The notes beneath the pieces were generated by a model. That model searched no databases, had not been told where the DNA came from, and was given only the letters and a program-made list of their open reading frames with translations. From Sarcomyxa edulis (lineage: Eukaryota; Basidiomycota; Agaricomycetes; Agaricales; Mycenaceae), in contig QUOL01000002.1 of NCBI GenBank assembly GCA_009761415.1, positions 1,736,001 through 1,800,000 of the forward strand: a stretch of DNA of 64,000 nucleotides, written 5' to 3'. How positions within the stretch are numbered: the stretch's first letter is position 1; each line of letters opens with the position of its first letter. A program made the translations under genes and the position numbers. Shown here in pieces: positions 10,325 through 21,633 of this stretch.

Positions 10325-13300
10325 CTAGGGCTTCCAGACGGAAGTACGGCTTGGTGTATGCGGAATTGTGTGTGGTGGGGTATTTCGAGGTTGCAGACCA
10401 GTGGATTTGGAAGGTGTTAACGGTCGAAGTATTGAAGAAGGCGTGACCGGTCGGAGCAAAGAGCTATTCATATCGGCCTCAGCATCGGCGCGTCGGAGGA
10501 ACTGGAGAGGCGTCAAGGGAGATCCTTTGGCGGATGTACTGGATTTCATAGACTGGGGGCTGCCGCCTGGAGTCAGCAAAGAGAAAGAAGGAGTGCCCTT
10601 GGGCTCTGGGGTACGAGGAGGAACCATCGTGATTTCCGGGGCTTCGAGCAAAGTTGTCGAGCTGATCCATTTTTCTTCTTGAGTCGAATTGCGGGGCGGA
10701 GAGTCCGGGAGGAGGCGGAATGCGTCCGCAAAATGATCTTTGATAAATCTGAGATATTTACTCAGTCAATGCACGATAAGAAAGAATGATGAGTCCCTCA
10801 CCTCGAAAGCTCGGACCACCCGCCTCCGACGCGAACCATCACGGTCTGCGAGCGTAATATTCTACAAAAACATAGTTTCGGTTCCGAATCACCTATCCAG
10901 TACTTGCCACTCTGGTCTTTCCAAGTCTCTGCTACGACCTCGACATTGATGTTCACGGGGAGCTTGTTAACGACATCACCGACAGCGACGTCAAGTTTAT
11001 TTTTAGGATTGGGGACATACGTCTTCTTTGGTTTCACTACGGCCTTCCGGTGAGGCGTTACAGTCCTAGGCGGCGCTGCTGACATAGGTATCGTCGACAA
11101 GGAATGTCGTGGGGCACGACTCCAACTGGATGAAGGCGTAGCAGAAGATACAGAACGACTAGCAAAAGAATGCGAATACGAGGAAGTGTCTGACGGAGTT
11201 GGAGAGCTGATTCTCTTGGTCTGTCCTGTTAGTGCCCGAGCACGCACAGGTGTAGCAAGTGAGGGTTTCTTCTGAGTAGGTGTAATCGTCGCGGTACTTA
11301 AACTTGTTGTCCGTTGACGCGAAGCGAATGTGGAGCCATATAGACTGTGGTTCAAGGGGCCTGACACTGAGCGATTGGAAGACAAAGTTGACATCTGACT
11401 AGAAGGACGGCTCTGAGGACGTGCTGATCCCGATACTACACGCCTTGTGGGTTGTGACGGAGGAAGAAGTCGACCCCGGCCCCGCCCTCGAGAAGCGGGT
11501 TGGACAGAAAGATTCGAATATCTGCTGGAGGGTCGTTTGATACCAGCAGAGCCATGTACACCGGAGGCACTGCTGTTTCGGCCAGAGCTATTCTTGCTAG
11601 AGCTCAAGACACTGCCAGGGCGTGACTTCCTACCACCGATACGATCATTGCTCATATCTTCGAGCTCGTTCCAGGTTTGAAGGACGCGTTCTCGTTCGGC
11701 TGCTGCTCGTGAATCGTCTGATACCGTAGAGTATAGGACGGACATAGCGTCGATGGCCGATTTGGTGAACGATACTCGAGCTGAGAGCTGTTCCTCTGGA
11801 GGCAGATTTACCGGGGTGACATACGATGACGATAATGAACCCAGTGGCGAAGCTGGGAAGCTATCGATATGCTCCAAGAGATCGCTAAGAGCTGCGTCGC
11901 AAAGAAAAATTGCATTCGCTAGATTTGCCAGGCTTTGCACACGCTGCATCAGCGGAGCTGATGCCTCTATTTCGGATCTCAATGACCGTAATTCCATATC
12001 CACTAAGGTGGGTTGTGTGAGGGAAGAAAGTCGGGCGACTTCTTTTACGACAATTCCGTACTCTGCGGCCATCCTCTTGGCTTGTACTTGTGTTGGAAGA
12101 TTGGAAGATGAAGCGGATGTGGGCGGTCTTGCTATCTCGTTGATATTGATGGAACGCAGTCGCTTCCTAAGAGTCATAATGTTGCCTTTCAAGTCAATCA
12201 CTGCCTTTGATTCGACAGGCCGAGACGATGCGATAGGCCAACCAAAGATATCTGCGACGGAATCAGTTTCTAAAGTTCGAGGTAACTCAGAAGACTGACC
12301 GTCTAATTCCCTGGGGATTTGCTCAAGGCTCGAGCGTGGTGTGACGTCGTGATCATTGTTCCCTATCTTTTCGTCAAATATGAGAGGACGTTCTTCTAGA
12401 TGTTGGAGCCGATCCTCCTCTAGTTTTGCCTTTGCCTCCTCGGCTATACGCTCTTGATCAAACCTCTCTTGTTCCAGTCTCATCATCGTGGCTTCTTGTG
12501 CAGCTTTACGTTCAGCTTCTGCCTTGGACCGAAGCTCCTCCTCTACACGTATCTGCACCATCTGCTCGAGCCGCTCGTGTTCAAGTCTGGCCTTTTCAGC
12601 ATCTTCTGCTAGTTTACGCTCCCGCTCTGCTTGTAAACGGAGCTCTTCAGCTACGCGGGCAAGTTCCAGTCGTTCTTGTTCCAGTTTGGCTCTTTCGGCT
12701 TGTTCTGCAGCTGCCTTTTGAGCTTGCAACCGCAACTCCTCAGCTATGCGTTCCTGATCGAGTCTCTCTTGCTCCAATCTGGCCTTTTCAGCTGCTTCAG
12801 CTGCTTTGCGCTCACTCTCCGCTTTTGACCTGAGCTCTTGCGCTACACGCGCCTGCACCAACTGCTCTAACCGCTCTTCTTCCAATCTAGTCTTTTCTGC
12901 TTCTTCTGCAGCTTTACGTTCCGTTTCTGCTCGAACACGTAGTTGCTCAGCTAGACGCTCCTCCTGAAGACGTTTCTCCTCTAATTTCGCCCGTTCATAT
13001 TCCTCCAAGGCTCTACGTTCTGCTTCTGCCTGTAAGCGCGCTTCCTCAGCTAGTCGCTCCTCCTCCCGTTGTTTTTCCTCTAGCCTGGCTTTTTCGGCTT
13101 CTGCGGCTTTCCGTTCAGCTTCTAGACGCAGTATTTCAGTTGCGCGTTCCTCGTCCAAACGAATTTGTTCTAGTCGAGTATTTTCAGCCTCTTCCGCAGC
13201 CAGACGATCCATTTCTTCTTTCACTCGAATTTGTTCGGCCATGCGTTCTTGCTCCTTCCGCTCCTGCTCTAACCGCACTTTTTTGGCCGCTTCTGCAGCA

Positions 13301-16300
13301 ATCCTGTCCTTCTCCTCCCGAACACGGCGTTCCTCGTCAAGGCGCGCCTGCTCCAATCTTTGCGCCTCAAGGTGTGCAGCTTGAGCCACTAGTTCTCTGA
13401 AAGTTGCCACATCCTCGTTCCAAGCATTCAATCTCAACTCAGCATCATCCACAGCCCGGGTTCGAGCCATATATACGGTCTGGTGCACAGCGGGATGATG
13501 AATACCTGGTGTAGACTCCATTCGATGTAGAAGGCCGCGAACGGGAGAAAACGACCGGGCTATGCGCGTGCGGTCTTCTTGGGAAATGATCTCGATGGAT
13601 TTGGACATACTGTGCAAGGAATCCAGAAGGTTGTTCTCGCCATTGTCTGCAAGGGATGACATCGATTGTTTCAGAGCTGATAACTCTTGGGTGACCCTGT
13701 TGATGTCGTTTGAGATAGAAAGAAGCGCGACATCTACTTCCTTGGCCATGCAAGCCAAAAGGAAATGGTTGCCTTTCTCCTCGATAATCTCTAATTCTCC
13801 GCCGAGTCTCATGGCATACGAATTCGAATCGACACGGACAGCATCATCAAGAGACGCTAGTTCGAAAGGTAGTTCAATAGATGCCTTTTGCCTTTGAGCA
13901 CCGAGTTTGAGGTCTCCTGACGAGAATCGCCGTTTTACAAACGTCGTCTCGTCATGATGAGCCGGAGAACTATGGTTGGCAACAAACGGCACTCTATGAG
14001 ACAATTTGTCGATGAACGCCTGGACATCGTTCCGTACGGCCTTCGAACCAGTCGCCAGATTGATGCATGTCTGGCGTAAAACATCATCCGCAACCTCGTC
14101 AGTAAGCGCGTCTCGAAAGCTGGAGTCTGACTGTCGTTTGAAATCTTCAATCCGTATCTGGAGGTCATTGAACTCTTCTCGAATAGTGCCCATGGTAGTA
14201 GCCTGCTGATGTATAGACTCCATGAGATTAGCCATTTGTTTCACACTCTCTAGCAGGGATTTCAAGCCATCCGCACTCCGCAGAAGCCATTCATTGAGAG
14301 GAGCTTCTATAGTCTGCGAGAGCATTTCCAACGGCAGGTCGACGTCTTGCGACAATCGTCGTCCAAAGTCGTCAAGTTGATGCGTGATATCTGCATGAGA
14401 AGTCATTGCGGAAGGTAGAGTTGCCGAAGGACTTTCAGGAGTTGGAGGTGTTCCACCGCGAATTGAGTGAGGCTTCCACCTCTCCCCCTCCATTATATCT
14501 CCGACTTGTCGCTGAATATCTTCCAACTTCTTCAGATCGCCGCCCATGACAGCCCAAATTTTCCTGGCTTCTCGGAGACGACCAACACGAGCGATAACGT
14601 CATCCCCTGCAACTTGGGCTTGATCACGCAGAGTTGACAGGTTGAGAATTTCCGAAGCAGCATTTGTCTTGAAAGAAGGATCGATGTTAGGGAAGTCCAA
14701 CCGTAAGAGAGCTGCCTGAGATGTCCGAAGGATCTGGGTAGCAGCGGCATTTGCTTTTTCACGTTCGTCCAAAATTGAAGGGAGTAGTGCGAGGAAGACG
14801 GAGTGACGGGCAACTTCGAGGCAAGTCTCAGACATGAGGTTGGGGGGTGACCCATCACCTTCGCTGGTTGGGATACCGTTTTCGAGGCGCTCGATGATCG
14901 TAACAAAGGTGGTCGAGATATCGTTAGCAGCTTGAGTGAACGTCTCAACGGATCTGACTGCTTCGTAACATGTGCGATATTCTTTGGCCATGGCATCGAC
15001 TTTTCCACCTAGATTTGTAGCCGTAGCGATATCTGATGATAGCGCCACAGCAAGAGACTCGTTTGATGCAGGTTGGTCAGGGAAGAGTGGATGAGTAGGA
15101 CGAGGGAAGGTGCTTGTGGGCGCCGCAGGGTTACCTCTCAGAGAGAGCCTTTTCATCAGTGCATCCGCACGAGTGATAAACGCGGTACTCTGACGTGCAG
15201 TAGGGTGCTGGGACATAGCAGTCTCGATTTCATCGAAGAGATTCTGCGCAGCAGATTGATCCTTCATTGTTTCGACATAGATTTCATCAGCCCTGCAACT
15301 AACGCTTTAGTGACTTGTGGGTGTCAAAAGATAGATAGAATTACTTTCTCCATTGCATAATGACGTTCATAACAAACTTCCCTATATGTTCAAGGTCGGT
15401 AATTCCTTTCTCCTCTAACCTGTCTTGCTCGTCTAATAATTCATCAGGGACAGGCTTGCGGCTATGTTCGATGAGTTTGTCGAGTGCTTTCCCGGCTGGG
15501 GCAATCTTGCCATGCCTGAGCGTTGACACCCTTGCAGCAAAATGCGCAGCATCTCGAGAGAGTAGCTCTGCAAGCTTGAATCGCGCACTGCGAGAGAACG
15601 CTGCAGATGAGACGGACGTGTCCGACGCGACAGAAACCATAGAAGCTATAGAGCCTCTGCGGTTCAGAATCGGAGAGTCCTCAGGCCGGGGGGCCGATTC
15701 ATATACGTCTGGGGACCAACGCGCACGACTGTCCAGGAAAGCTTTGAGGTCGGCAATGATGGTACGTCGCTCTATCCAAGCTGAGGTTCTGTATTCCTCC
15801 CAAGTCAACCTCACGCCCAACAAGTCCAGATTCTCGGAACGATCCCGTAGGAGATGGAGTAACTTATCCAATTGATAAATTGTCGTCAGAGTCAGTTCGA
15901 TCAAATCAGTGTCCTCGGGAGACAGGTTCCGTTGTGTCGCAGCTTGTACATGTCAGAACGTGTATATGTGTGTACGAAACATAGGTAATGTATCTAACAC
16001 ACCTTTAGTGAACATCTTCAATTGCTTGAGTTCACCTGAGTCAAATATCTCAGTTTCCTTTTCGATAATATCATGCTCAGAAAGCCATTGTTGCAATTCT
16101 GCGCGCGTCGGCAATCCGGGAACCTCTTCTGCAGAAGAACGGACTGAGTCCAAACCGACGAAGACCTCAATGGGGGGCATTTTCTCCAAGAACTATGAGA
16201 GCGTGTCATTGCGCGTAAGTCCAGCAATAGGGGAATAAACGAACCTTGATTTTGTTTTCTATCCAAGCCTTCCGCTCACTAAACGCCTGCAGTTCGATAA

Positions 16301-16403
16301 CTCGGTTGGAATCCAGCGCTTGTTCCTGTCCATCATTTGACGATGACGGACAGGGTGCATGAGGGGTGGGCTGAGGATTTGAAGAGACATTATCATCCCG
16401 CAT
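10325..16403 (-). CDS. Giant coiled-coil cytoskeletal protein with a GAS2-related (GAR) domain
   Basis: Exons 16403-16245, 16192-16003, 15942-15345, 15292-10802 and 10748-10325 join in phase into about 1,953 residues. The N-terminal ~900 residues are mainly helical and spectrin-like. Residues ~945-1285 are an almost unbroken charged coiled coil with recurring RLEEERL/AEELR/AERKAAE units. A basic Ser/Arg/Pro-rich region follows, then at ~1730-1830 a domain reading NKLDVAVGDVVNKLPVNI, SGKYWIGD, PKLCFCRIL, VMVRVGGGWSELSRFI. This is the GAR domain that binds microtubules in GAS2 and spectraplakins. A C-terminal TP-rich tail resembles phosphosite clusters. I infer a microtubule-associated crosslinker. 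The start could lie further upstream, since the frame stays open before 16403. No calponin-homology domain is visible, unlike spectraplakins. Confidence 0.83.
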
Positions 16404-16875
16404 GTTGAGTGTGCCAGACGACTCAGAAGGGTTACCAGGAGCCAGAGGGGCCTGATCCAGGGGTATGCAAGCCAGGTTATTTTTCGAGATTTTGAGCAAA
16501 ATAGAGGGTGTTGGATAGAGATAATCAAGAAAGCAGGTCTGTCGGCATGATAAGGAGGTGTGAAGGTGGCAAGAATGATCTCCTAACAAGCATGAGACAT
16601 GCCTGTGCAATGAGGTCGACTGAATTACGTGGTCACAACTCGTCACAAAAAGTTTTGCACGTCGATCGCGACGACGAGCTCGGCCTCAAGCAACGACGTC
16701 GAGCCTCAACTTGAGGCAAGAACATTCCGTCATGCTTCTACAATCAACAGACTAACTTTCTCTGGGCTTCGTACGTTCAGATACTACTTTAGCTATCTGT
16801 CGTTGCACACTGGGCTTCAATTACACCAACATATCATTTCTCGTTCTCCCGCTTTTTCTTGTTACCTTGAGCAAG
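16404..16875. other. Intergenic: promoter of the GAR-domain gene
   Basis: No coding sequence is supported on either strand. Overlapping frames at 16508-16904 lack initiation context and similarity. Presumed promoter of the gene starting at 16403 and 3' end of the gene ending at 16876. Confidence 0.4.
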
Positions 16876-17538
16876 TCATTCGACAGTTCCATGACAAGCT
16901 CTAAATCTATACATACCTTGTTTAGCAGGTAAGATTTCTGCCTTCTGTGCGCTAAAGTTCTCATTCAGGTTGTTCTTCGCTCCTCCAGCACTGATCTTTG
17001 CCGACAGATCGACCACGGGCTTCCTCAATGATCCAAGCATGCTGTCCAGGTCCAGAGAGATATGTTCAATTTGTTGGGAGACGTTGCATACGCAAATTAG
17101 ACGTTACCGTGGTTGCAGAGTCTCGTTTCGAAGCTTTTGCAAATGGCTCATCTGTGTCTTGTGCCTTTCTTCCATCGCTATACGCAGCCCATCTACTTCT
17201 TGTTTCAAGCTCATACTATGCAGCAAGGCTTTATCCGACCGGTCCTCGCCCTTTAGCCTCGCTGTTTCTGACCAAACGCTCTTTGCTTCTCGCTGAATCG
17301 CAACGGTGGTTGCTCTGATTTCTTCGATTTGCTTGCGTAGCACGGTCAAATGGCGTCTCATTGCCAGGTAAGGTACAAGAGCGATAGGAAGGACGATAGC
17401 AGTCAATACAGCCAAATGGGTTATGATCGATGTTTTACGGCGAGCAGGGAGGCGGCCCTCATTCTCCATAGGTGAGGGGACCGATTCCGAGACAATTGGT
17501 GTACGGGATGGGATAGTTGCTGGTACCGACGTTGCCAT
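16876..17538 (-). CDS. Small membrane-anchored coiled-coil protein, tandem copy 1
   Basis: Exon 17538-17108 joins exon 17041-16876 in phase, giving about 198 residues. After a Pro/Ser-rich N-terminus, a hydrophobic segment (residues ~38-60, HLAVLTAIVLPIALVPYLAM) is followed by RRHLTVLRKQIEEI and a long helical, charged region with the motif VWSETARLKGEDRS. The layout suggests a single-pass membrane protein with a coiled-coil tail. The neighbour at 18026-18726 has the same order, a matching VWSETVRVRGEDRS and an intron at the equivalent phase, so the two are tandem duplicates. I do not recognise the family. The last exon's end is less certain, since a further donor-like GTATGT lies near its 3' end. 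Confidence 0.66.
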
Positions 17539-18025
17539 TTTCTGGCACTGACCAGATTGATCAGCGCTCAGGCCTCAGGAAGCTGTCCAGGAGCAATCCA
17601 GGAGCTGTCACTAGTGCTAGTGAGGGTAAAGAACGTGCGAAATCAAGGTTGAACTTCTCGCAACGTTTCTTTACGATTTCTTTACTAAATTTGATTTCCA
17701 CATCTCTCAACAGGTATCGAGTACAGGATTCTCTGGCAACTACTGGCAGGTAACATTCCAATACTATCCCCGAACAACGAAATGCTCACATAGCTATTTG
17801 CAGAGCAAGATCTTCTGCCATCGTTACTTCAAAATCTAACTTGACAATCTACTCGGTGGACAGCATTCTACACTAGATCCATATCCATACTGTACAATTA
17901 CAGGCATGCAGGTCGCATCTTGAACCAATATGACTTGACTCCTTGTCCTTCCAACGCGTAGACTCCCCTGCTCAAATCAGAGCTTGTGATACTTAGCTTA
18001 GGCTAACACTCGTCTACTACAAACT
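17539..18025. other. Spacer between tandem membrane-protein copies
   Basis: No supported gene. It holds the promoter of copy 1 and the 3' end of copy 2. The region is AT-richer than its neighbours and shows no clear remnant of a third copy. Confidence 0.4.
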
Positions 18026-18726
18026 CTACAAGTCAACTCGACTAGTATGAAAGCATAGATGACCTTTACTCGCCTTGTTCGGCGGGATATTCTGCATTTT
18101 GAGCGCCAGTTGTCTCAACCGTTCTACGCCCCGCTGATCCTTGCCCTGATTCTCAAGACCCTGCTCAAGCTCAACCTCGTGTATGAACGCAGCTATATCA
18201 GCCAGAGATGTTCCCAAAGATCGAAGCATAATGGCCTGTTGACTGTTTAACTCGTTAGTTTGTTGACGGACTTGCGTATGATAAACTATTACCGTGCATT
18301 CTGGCTCTCATTCAAGAGCTTCTGTAGATCGCTGCGCACGATATTATCGGTCGATAATCGTGCATTGTATCGCTCTTCCATCACGGAACGTAGATCTTCT
18401 ATTTCCCGCTTCATACTGTGCAGTGCAGCCCTTGTCGACCGGTCCTCTCCTCTTACTCTCACCGTCTCTGACCATACCCCTTTGGTATTATACTGGACAG
18501 CATCTGTGACTCCCTTCAGCTCCTCGAGCTGTGTACGCAGCACAGCCAGCTGGCGTCTCGTTACCAGGTAGGGAAGAAGACCGATAGGAAGGACGAAAGC
18601 AGTCAAAACGGCAAAGTTCTTGATAGCTGATATCGGACGGCGAGGAGGTATAGAAACTTCGGTTTCGGTATCCAAAGAGACTGGCTCAGGCGAATTCGTC
18701 GTATTGCCTTGAATCGACGTGGCCAT
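18026..18726 (-). CDS. Small membrane-anchored coiled-coil protein, tandem copy 2
   Basis: Exon 18726-18293 joins exon 18242-18026 through an acceptor TTAAACAG, giving about 216 residues. It carries a hydrophobic segment FAVLTAFVLPIGLLPYLV at residues ~36-54, then RRQLAVLRTQLEEL, VWSETVRVRGEDRS and a helical tail (MLRSLGTSLADIAAFIHEVE). It parallels copy 1 along most of its length; the C-terminal exon is more diverged and longer. Function unknown; membrane anchoring and coiled-coil pairing are inferred from composition. Confidence 0.7.
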
Positions 18727-18993
18727 GATGAGTCTGCAACAGAGGTCGTATCACTAATACAAAGGCTCTCAGGGGCTAACATGAAGGCACGTGCTCGTCG
18801 CGTAATTTGAATCCGTCCAATTCAAAGGACGCGTCGTGTCCCCCTCGAGAACAATGCACATTTTAAACACGGTATATCTAGAGTTTACATCCAAGTACAA
18901 GATAGAAAATAACACAAAGCATACAGAAATAATAGTACAGAAAGCATCGAATAACATTTTGGCTTACAACTCTCTTTTTCGACCCAGTATCCC

Positions 18994-21033
18994 TTAGAAT
19001 CCCATGAGTCCCCACCATTTGCGTTTCTTCTTTTTTTCCGTCGGTAGTTCTTTAGACTGCGTCAAAACTGGGTAACGATTACCAGCAGCCCGACCACCGG
19101 CCTCCGGTACTCTACATAAATGATCAATAAAATTGATTGCAATTTCAAAGCTCAGAAATACATACTCATCGAGATGGACAACATAGTCCTTTTCCTTCCT
19201 TAGACCCGCGTATGCGAGAGTAATCTCGGCTTGGAGCATCAGTCTGATATTGTTAGGGACATTTATTTTTCGCCGCCAGATCGCCATGCTATTTCCGCTT
19301 TCCGACAACAGAAAAACGAAGACGATGACTTGCACAGCGGGATCGTAGAACGCTACAGATTCTTGTAGAGTCCTGTCCATGGTCTTCTGTACTTGATCGA
19401 AGGTGAGCCAATCAAATGCAGGTTCGCTCGGATTATTATTTGGTCGGTAAGCTGCGTTCGTGAAGAGAGCACCCCGTTCACGGCTCTGTAGAAACTTGTG
19501 TAGCTACAAAAAAAAATGCCATTAGTCACAGACGTGCAACAATGCAAGACAGGGGCCTTACTCCATAGGATCCCAAGCCATACGAGAGCGTCTGGATCCA
19601 CCCCAATAGGGAAGCAACCCGTTCATCTTTTTCGGGTGAAAACAGCCAATGGAATCTGTCTCTCGCAAGCCTTCCTTTTCCAAAGAGCGCCCGAGCAGCA
19701 GGTTCAAGCGCTTTGCCCTTTGAATCGATGAATTTCACGTCGGCGTAATTATTGATCTGATTTTGTGGTATGCCGGTGTTTATGACGGTTGTAGTTCCTT
19801 CATAAGCATGGGCGAGTGTTTTAGAGGGCATAGTGTACGCAGCCTGCTGGTTCGGACTTTGTCGATATGCATTCGCGGCGGGTGGGGAGAAGTGGACTCG
19901 ACGGCCGTCGTCTCGGGGATCGTATCCGTACTCCTCCTCTTCTGCGATATCACCCCAACCATCTTCTGCCCAGCCTTCGTACTGCTCTTGATGATGACCA
20001 TGGCGGCCCCAGTCTTCTTCCTGTTGTTGTTGCTGCTGCTGCTGCTGCTTCTTGTTCTTCTTGTTCTTCTTACCGCCTTTTTGCGACTGCTGAGGCTCTT
20101 GTTGGGACTGTTGATGATATGGGTCTTCTTGTGGATAGTTTCGGAACATTTCTCGCTGTAGATGTTGTTGCTGCTGCTGCTGCTGTGGATACATTTGTTG
20201 TATCGTCGGCATCTGCTTTGGCGGTGGCGGTGGTTTAGTCGGATTATACTGGGCCTGATGTCCACCCTTAGCTAACGCAGCAGCATGCTGCTGCATATCA
20301 CGACTCTGCATCGGCTGATTCAGCAACGAATTCAGGATCTGAGAGCGCTGCTGAGGAGACAAGATTGCCCTTGCCCCAACAGAGCCAGAGGCAGCAGGAG
20401 TCACCTTGGGTAACCGACGACCCTCTTCACCCCAGGTTGTCCAACCACTCACTGGAGTGGGCGCTTGCTGAGGTGCCGGACGTGCATCCCAAACACTTCC
20501 ACCCGATGCCGCTCCCCATGTAGATTCTTCGTTGTTGCCCCATGCACTATCTGGATTATCCCACGTAGGAGTAGCGCCGCCCCAGTTGTCACCGCCACCA
20601 CTATCCTGGCCCCATGTTCCTTTACTGGCACCAGAAGCCTTTTTATTCTTCTTGTCTCCCCCTCGGTTTCCGGCGGCGGCGGCGGCAGCAGCAGCAGCCG
20701 CAGCAATAAGTCCATGACCGCCCTGGTTGGGATAAGGGTTTGATTTGGGTTTGGGATAAGGATTTGAGTTGGGATACGGGTTCGAGTTCTGATAAGGGCC
20801 CGAGTTTGGGTTTGCCCAATCCTTTCCAGGAGTTGAACCCCATTGCTCGTCAAGAGCAGACTCATCTACATTCCAGTTCTCTTCGAGGATATCTGGGATA
20901 AGCGAACAGCCTTGAGCAGCCGCAACGGATTCCCCAAGGGTTAAGACATCGACGAATACGCACCGAAACCAACAGATTCGTCGGATTCGTCATCTTCGAT
21001 CTGAACCTGCCTTTGTTTTCCCTTTTGCGCCAT
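18994..21033 (-). CDS. PolyQ/Asn/Gly-rich protein with a conserved helical C-terminal domain
   Basis: The ATG at 21033 opens MAQKGKQRQVQIEDDESDES. Exons 21033-20964, 20892-19562 and 19503 onward join in frame, with a last intron before VPEAGGRAAGN, ending GLMGF at 18994. The N-terminal half is disordered: SNPYP repeats, an 11-alanine run (about 20680-20710), Trp-Gly repeats, PQQQQQQQ and KKNKKQQQQQ tracts. The C-terminal ~230 residues look folded: FGKGRLARDRFHWLFSPEKD, ASLLGWIQTLSYGLGSYG, VFVFLLSESGNSMAIWRRK, LQAEITLAYAGLRKEKDY, and a very basic KKKKRKWW tail. I do not recognise the domain. The polyQ and polyA tracts are trinucleotide runs and likely vary in length between strains. Confidence 0.72.
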
Positions 21034-21633
21034 GAAACGAGGGCGGTGTAGAGTGATATCGAGAGCAGTAACCGGTAATCAGTTCGTGCCAGGAGCCTGT
21101 CGCGCTGGTATTGAGAGCCGCTGTCAACACTGAGAGTTCCAAGACAGTCGTGGGATATGAGATGATAAGATACGAAGTTCTTTACGATTTTACGAGCGCC
21201 AGAATCGCTGAGCGACACGAGGCATTGTTTCTATATTTCAGCCATGGAAGTGGGAACGCGAACTGGAAGCGTGCGATATATAGACGCCAGCCACCACTTG
21301 TCTTCTCAGGCTATCCTCAGCGGCTTCAGTGGCACTGGCAGCATGCAGGGAGTCTCTAGCAAAGCACTGACTCGGAGGTTTCCCCCAGTATTATCTCCAA
21401 TTGATCCGAAGCATAGCTATGTCGCTGCAACGGACATTCATACTGGCTGTATCATGGACGCCACTTGCCATCTTGATAGTCATTCAATTGAACGACCATC
21501 ACCGTCGCCTCCTCGGTGACCGGTCCACGAATAGCTCGTTCTTACATACATGCGGCCTCTCGTCAACGATATGCTTACTCTCCAGCTTCAACAGCGACGT
21601 TGGGCTAGCTGAGTACTGCTGAGTGTCCTTGTC
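21034..21633. other. Divergent promoter region
   Basis: This 600-base region lies between divergently transcribed genes (starts at 21033 minus and 21634 plus), so it probably holds both promoters. A 91-codon frame at 21244-21519 has ordinary composition but no splice path into the downstream gene that I could find. I do not call it. Confidence 0.4.

Noticed and set aside
12426..12833. Plus-strand frames opposite the GAR-protein coiled coil
   Set aside because: The charged heptad repeats leave the opposite strand free of stops; composition is an artefact of the repeat.
20449..20865. 138-codon minus-strand frame rich in TRT/IPT repeats
   Set aside because: It is an out-of-frame reading of the SNPYP repeats of the polyQ protein, which runs through in another frame from an ATG at 21033.
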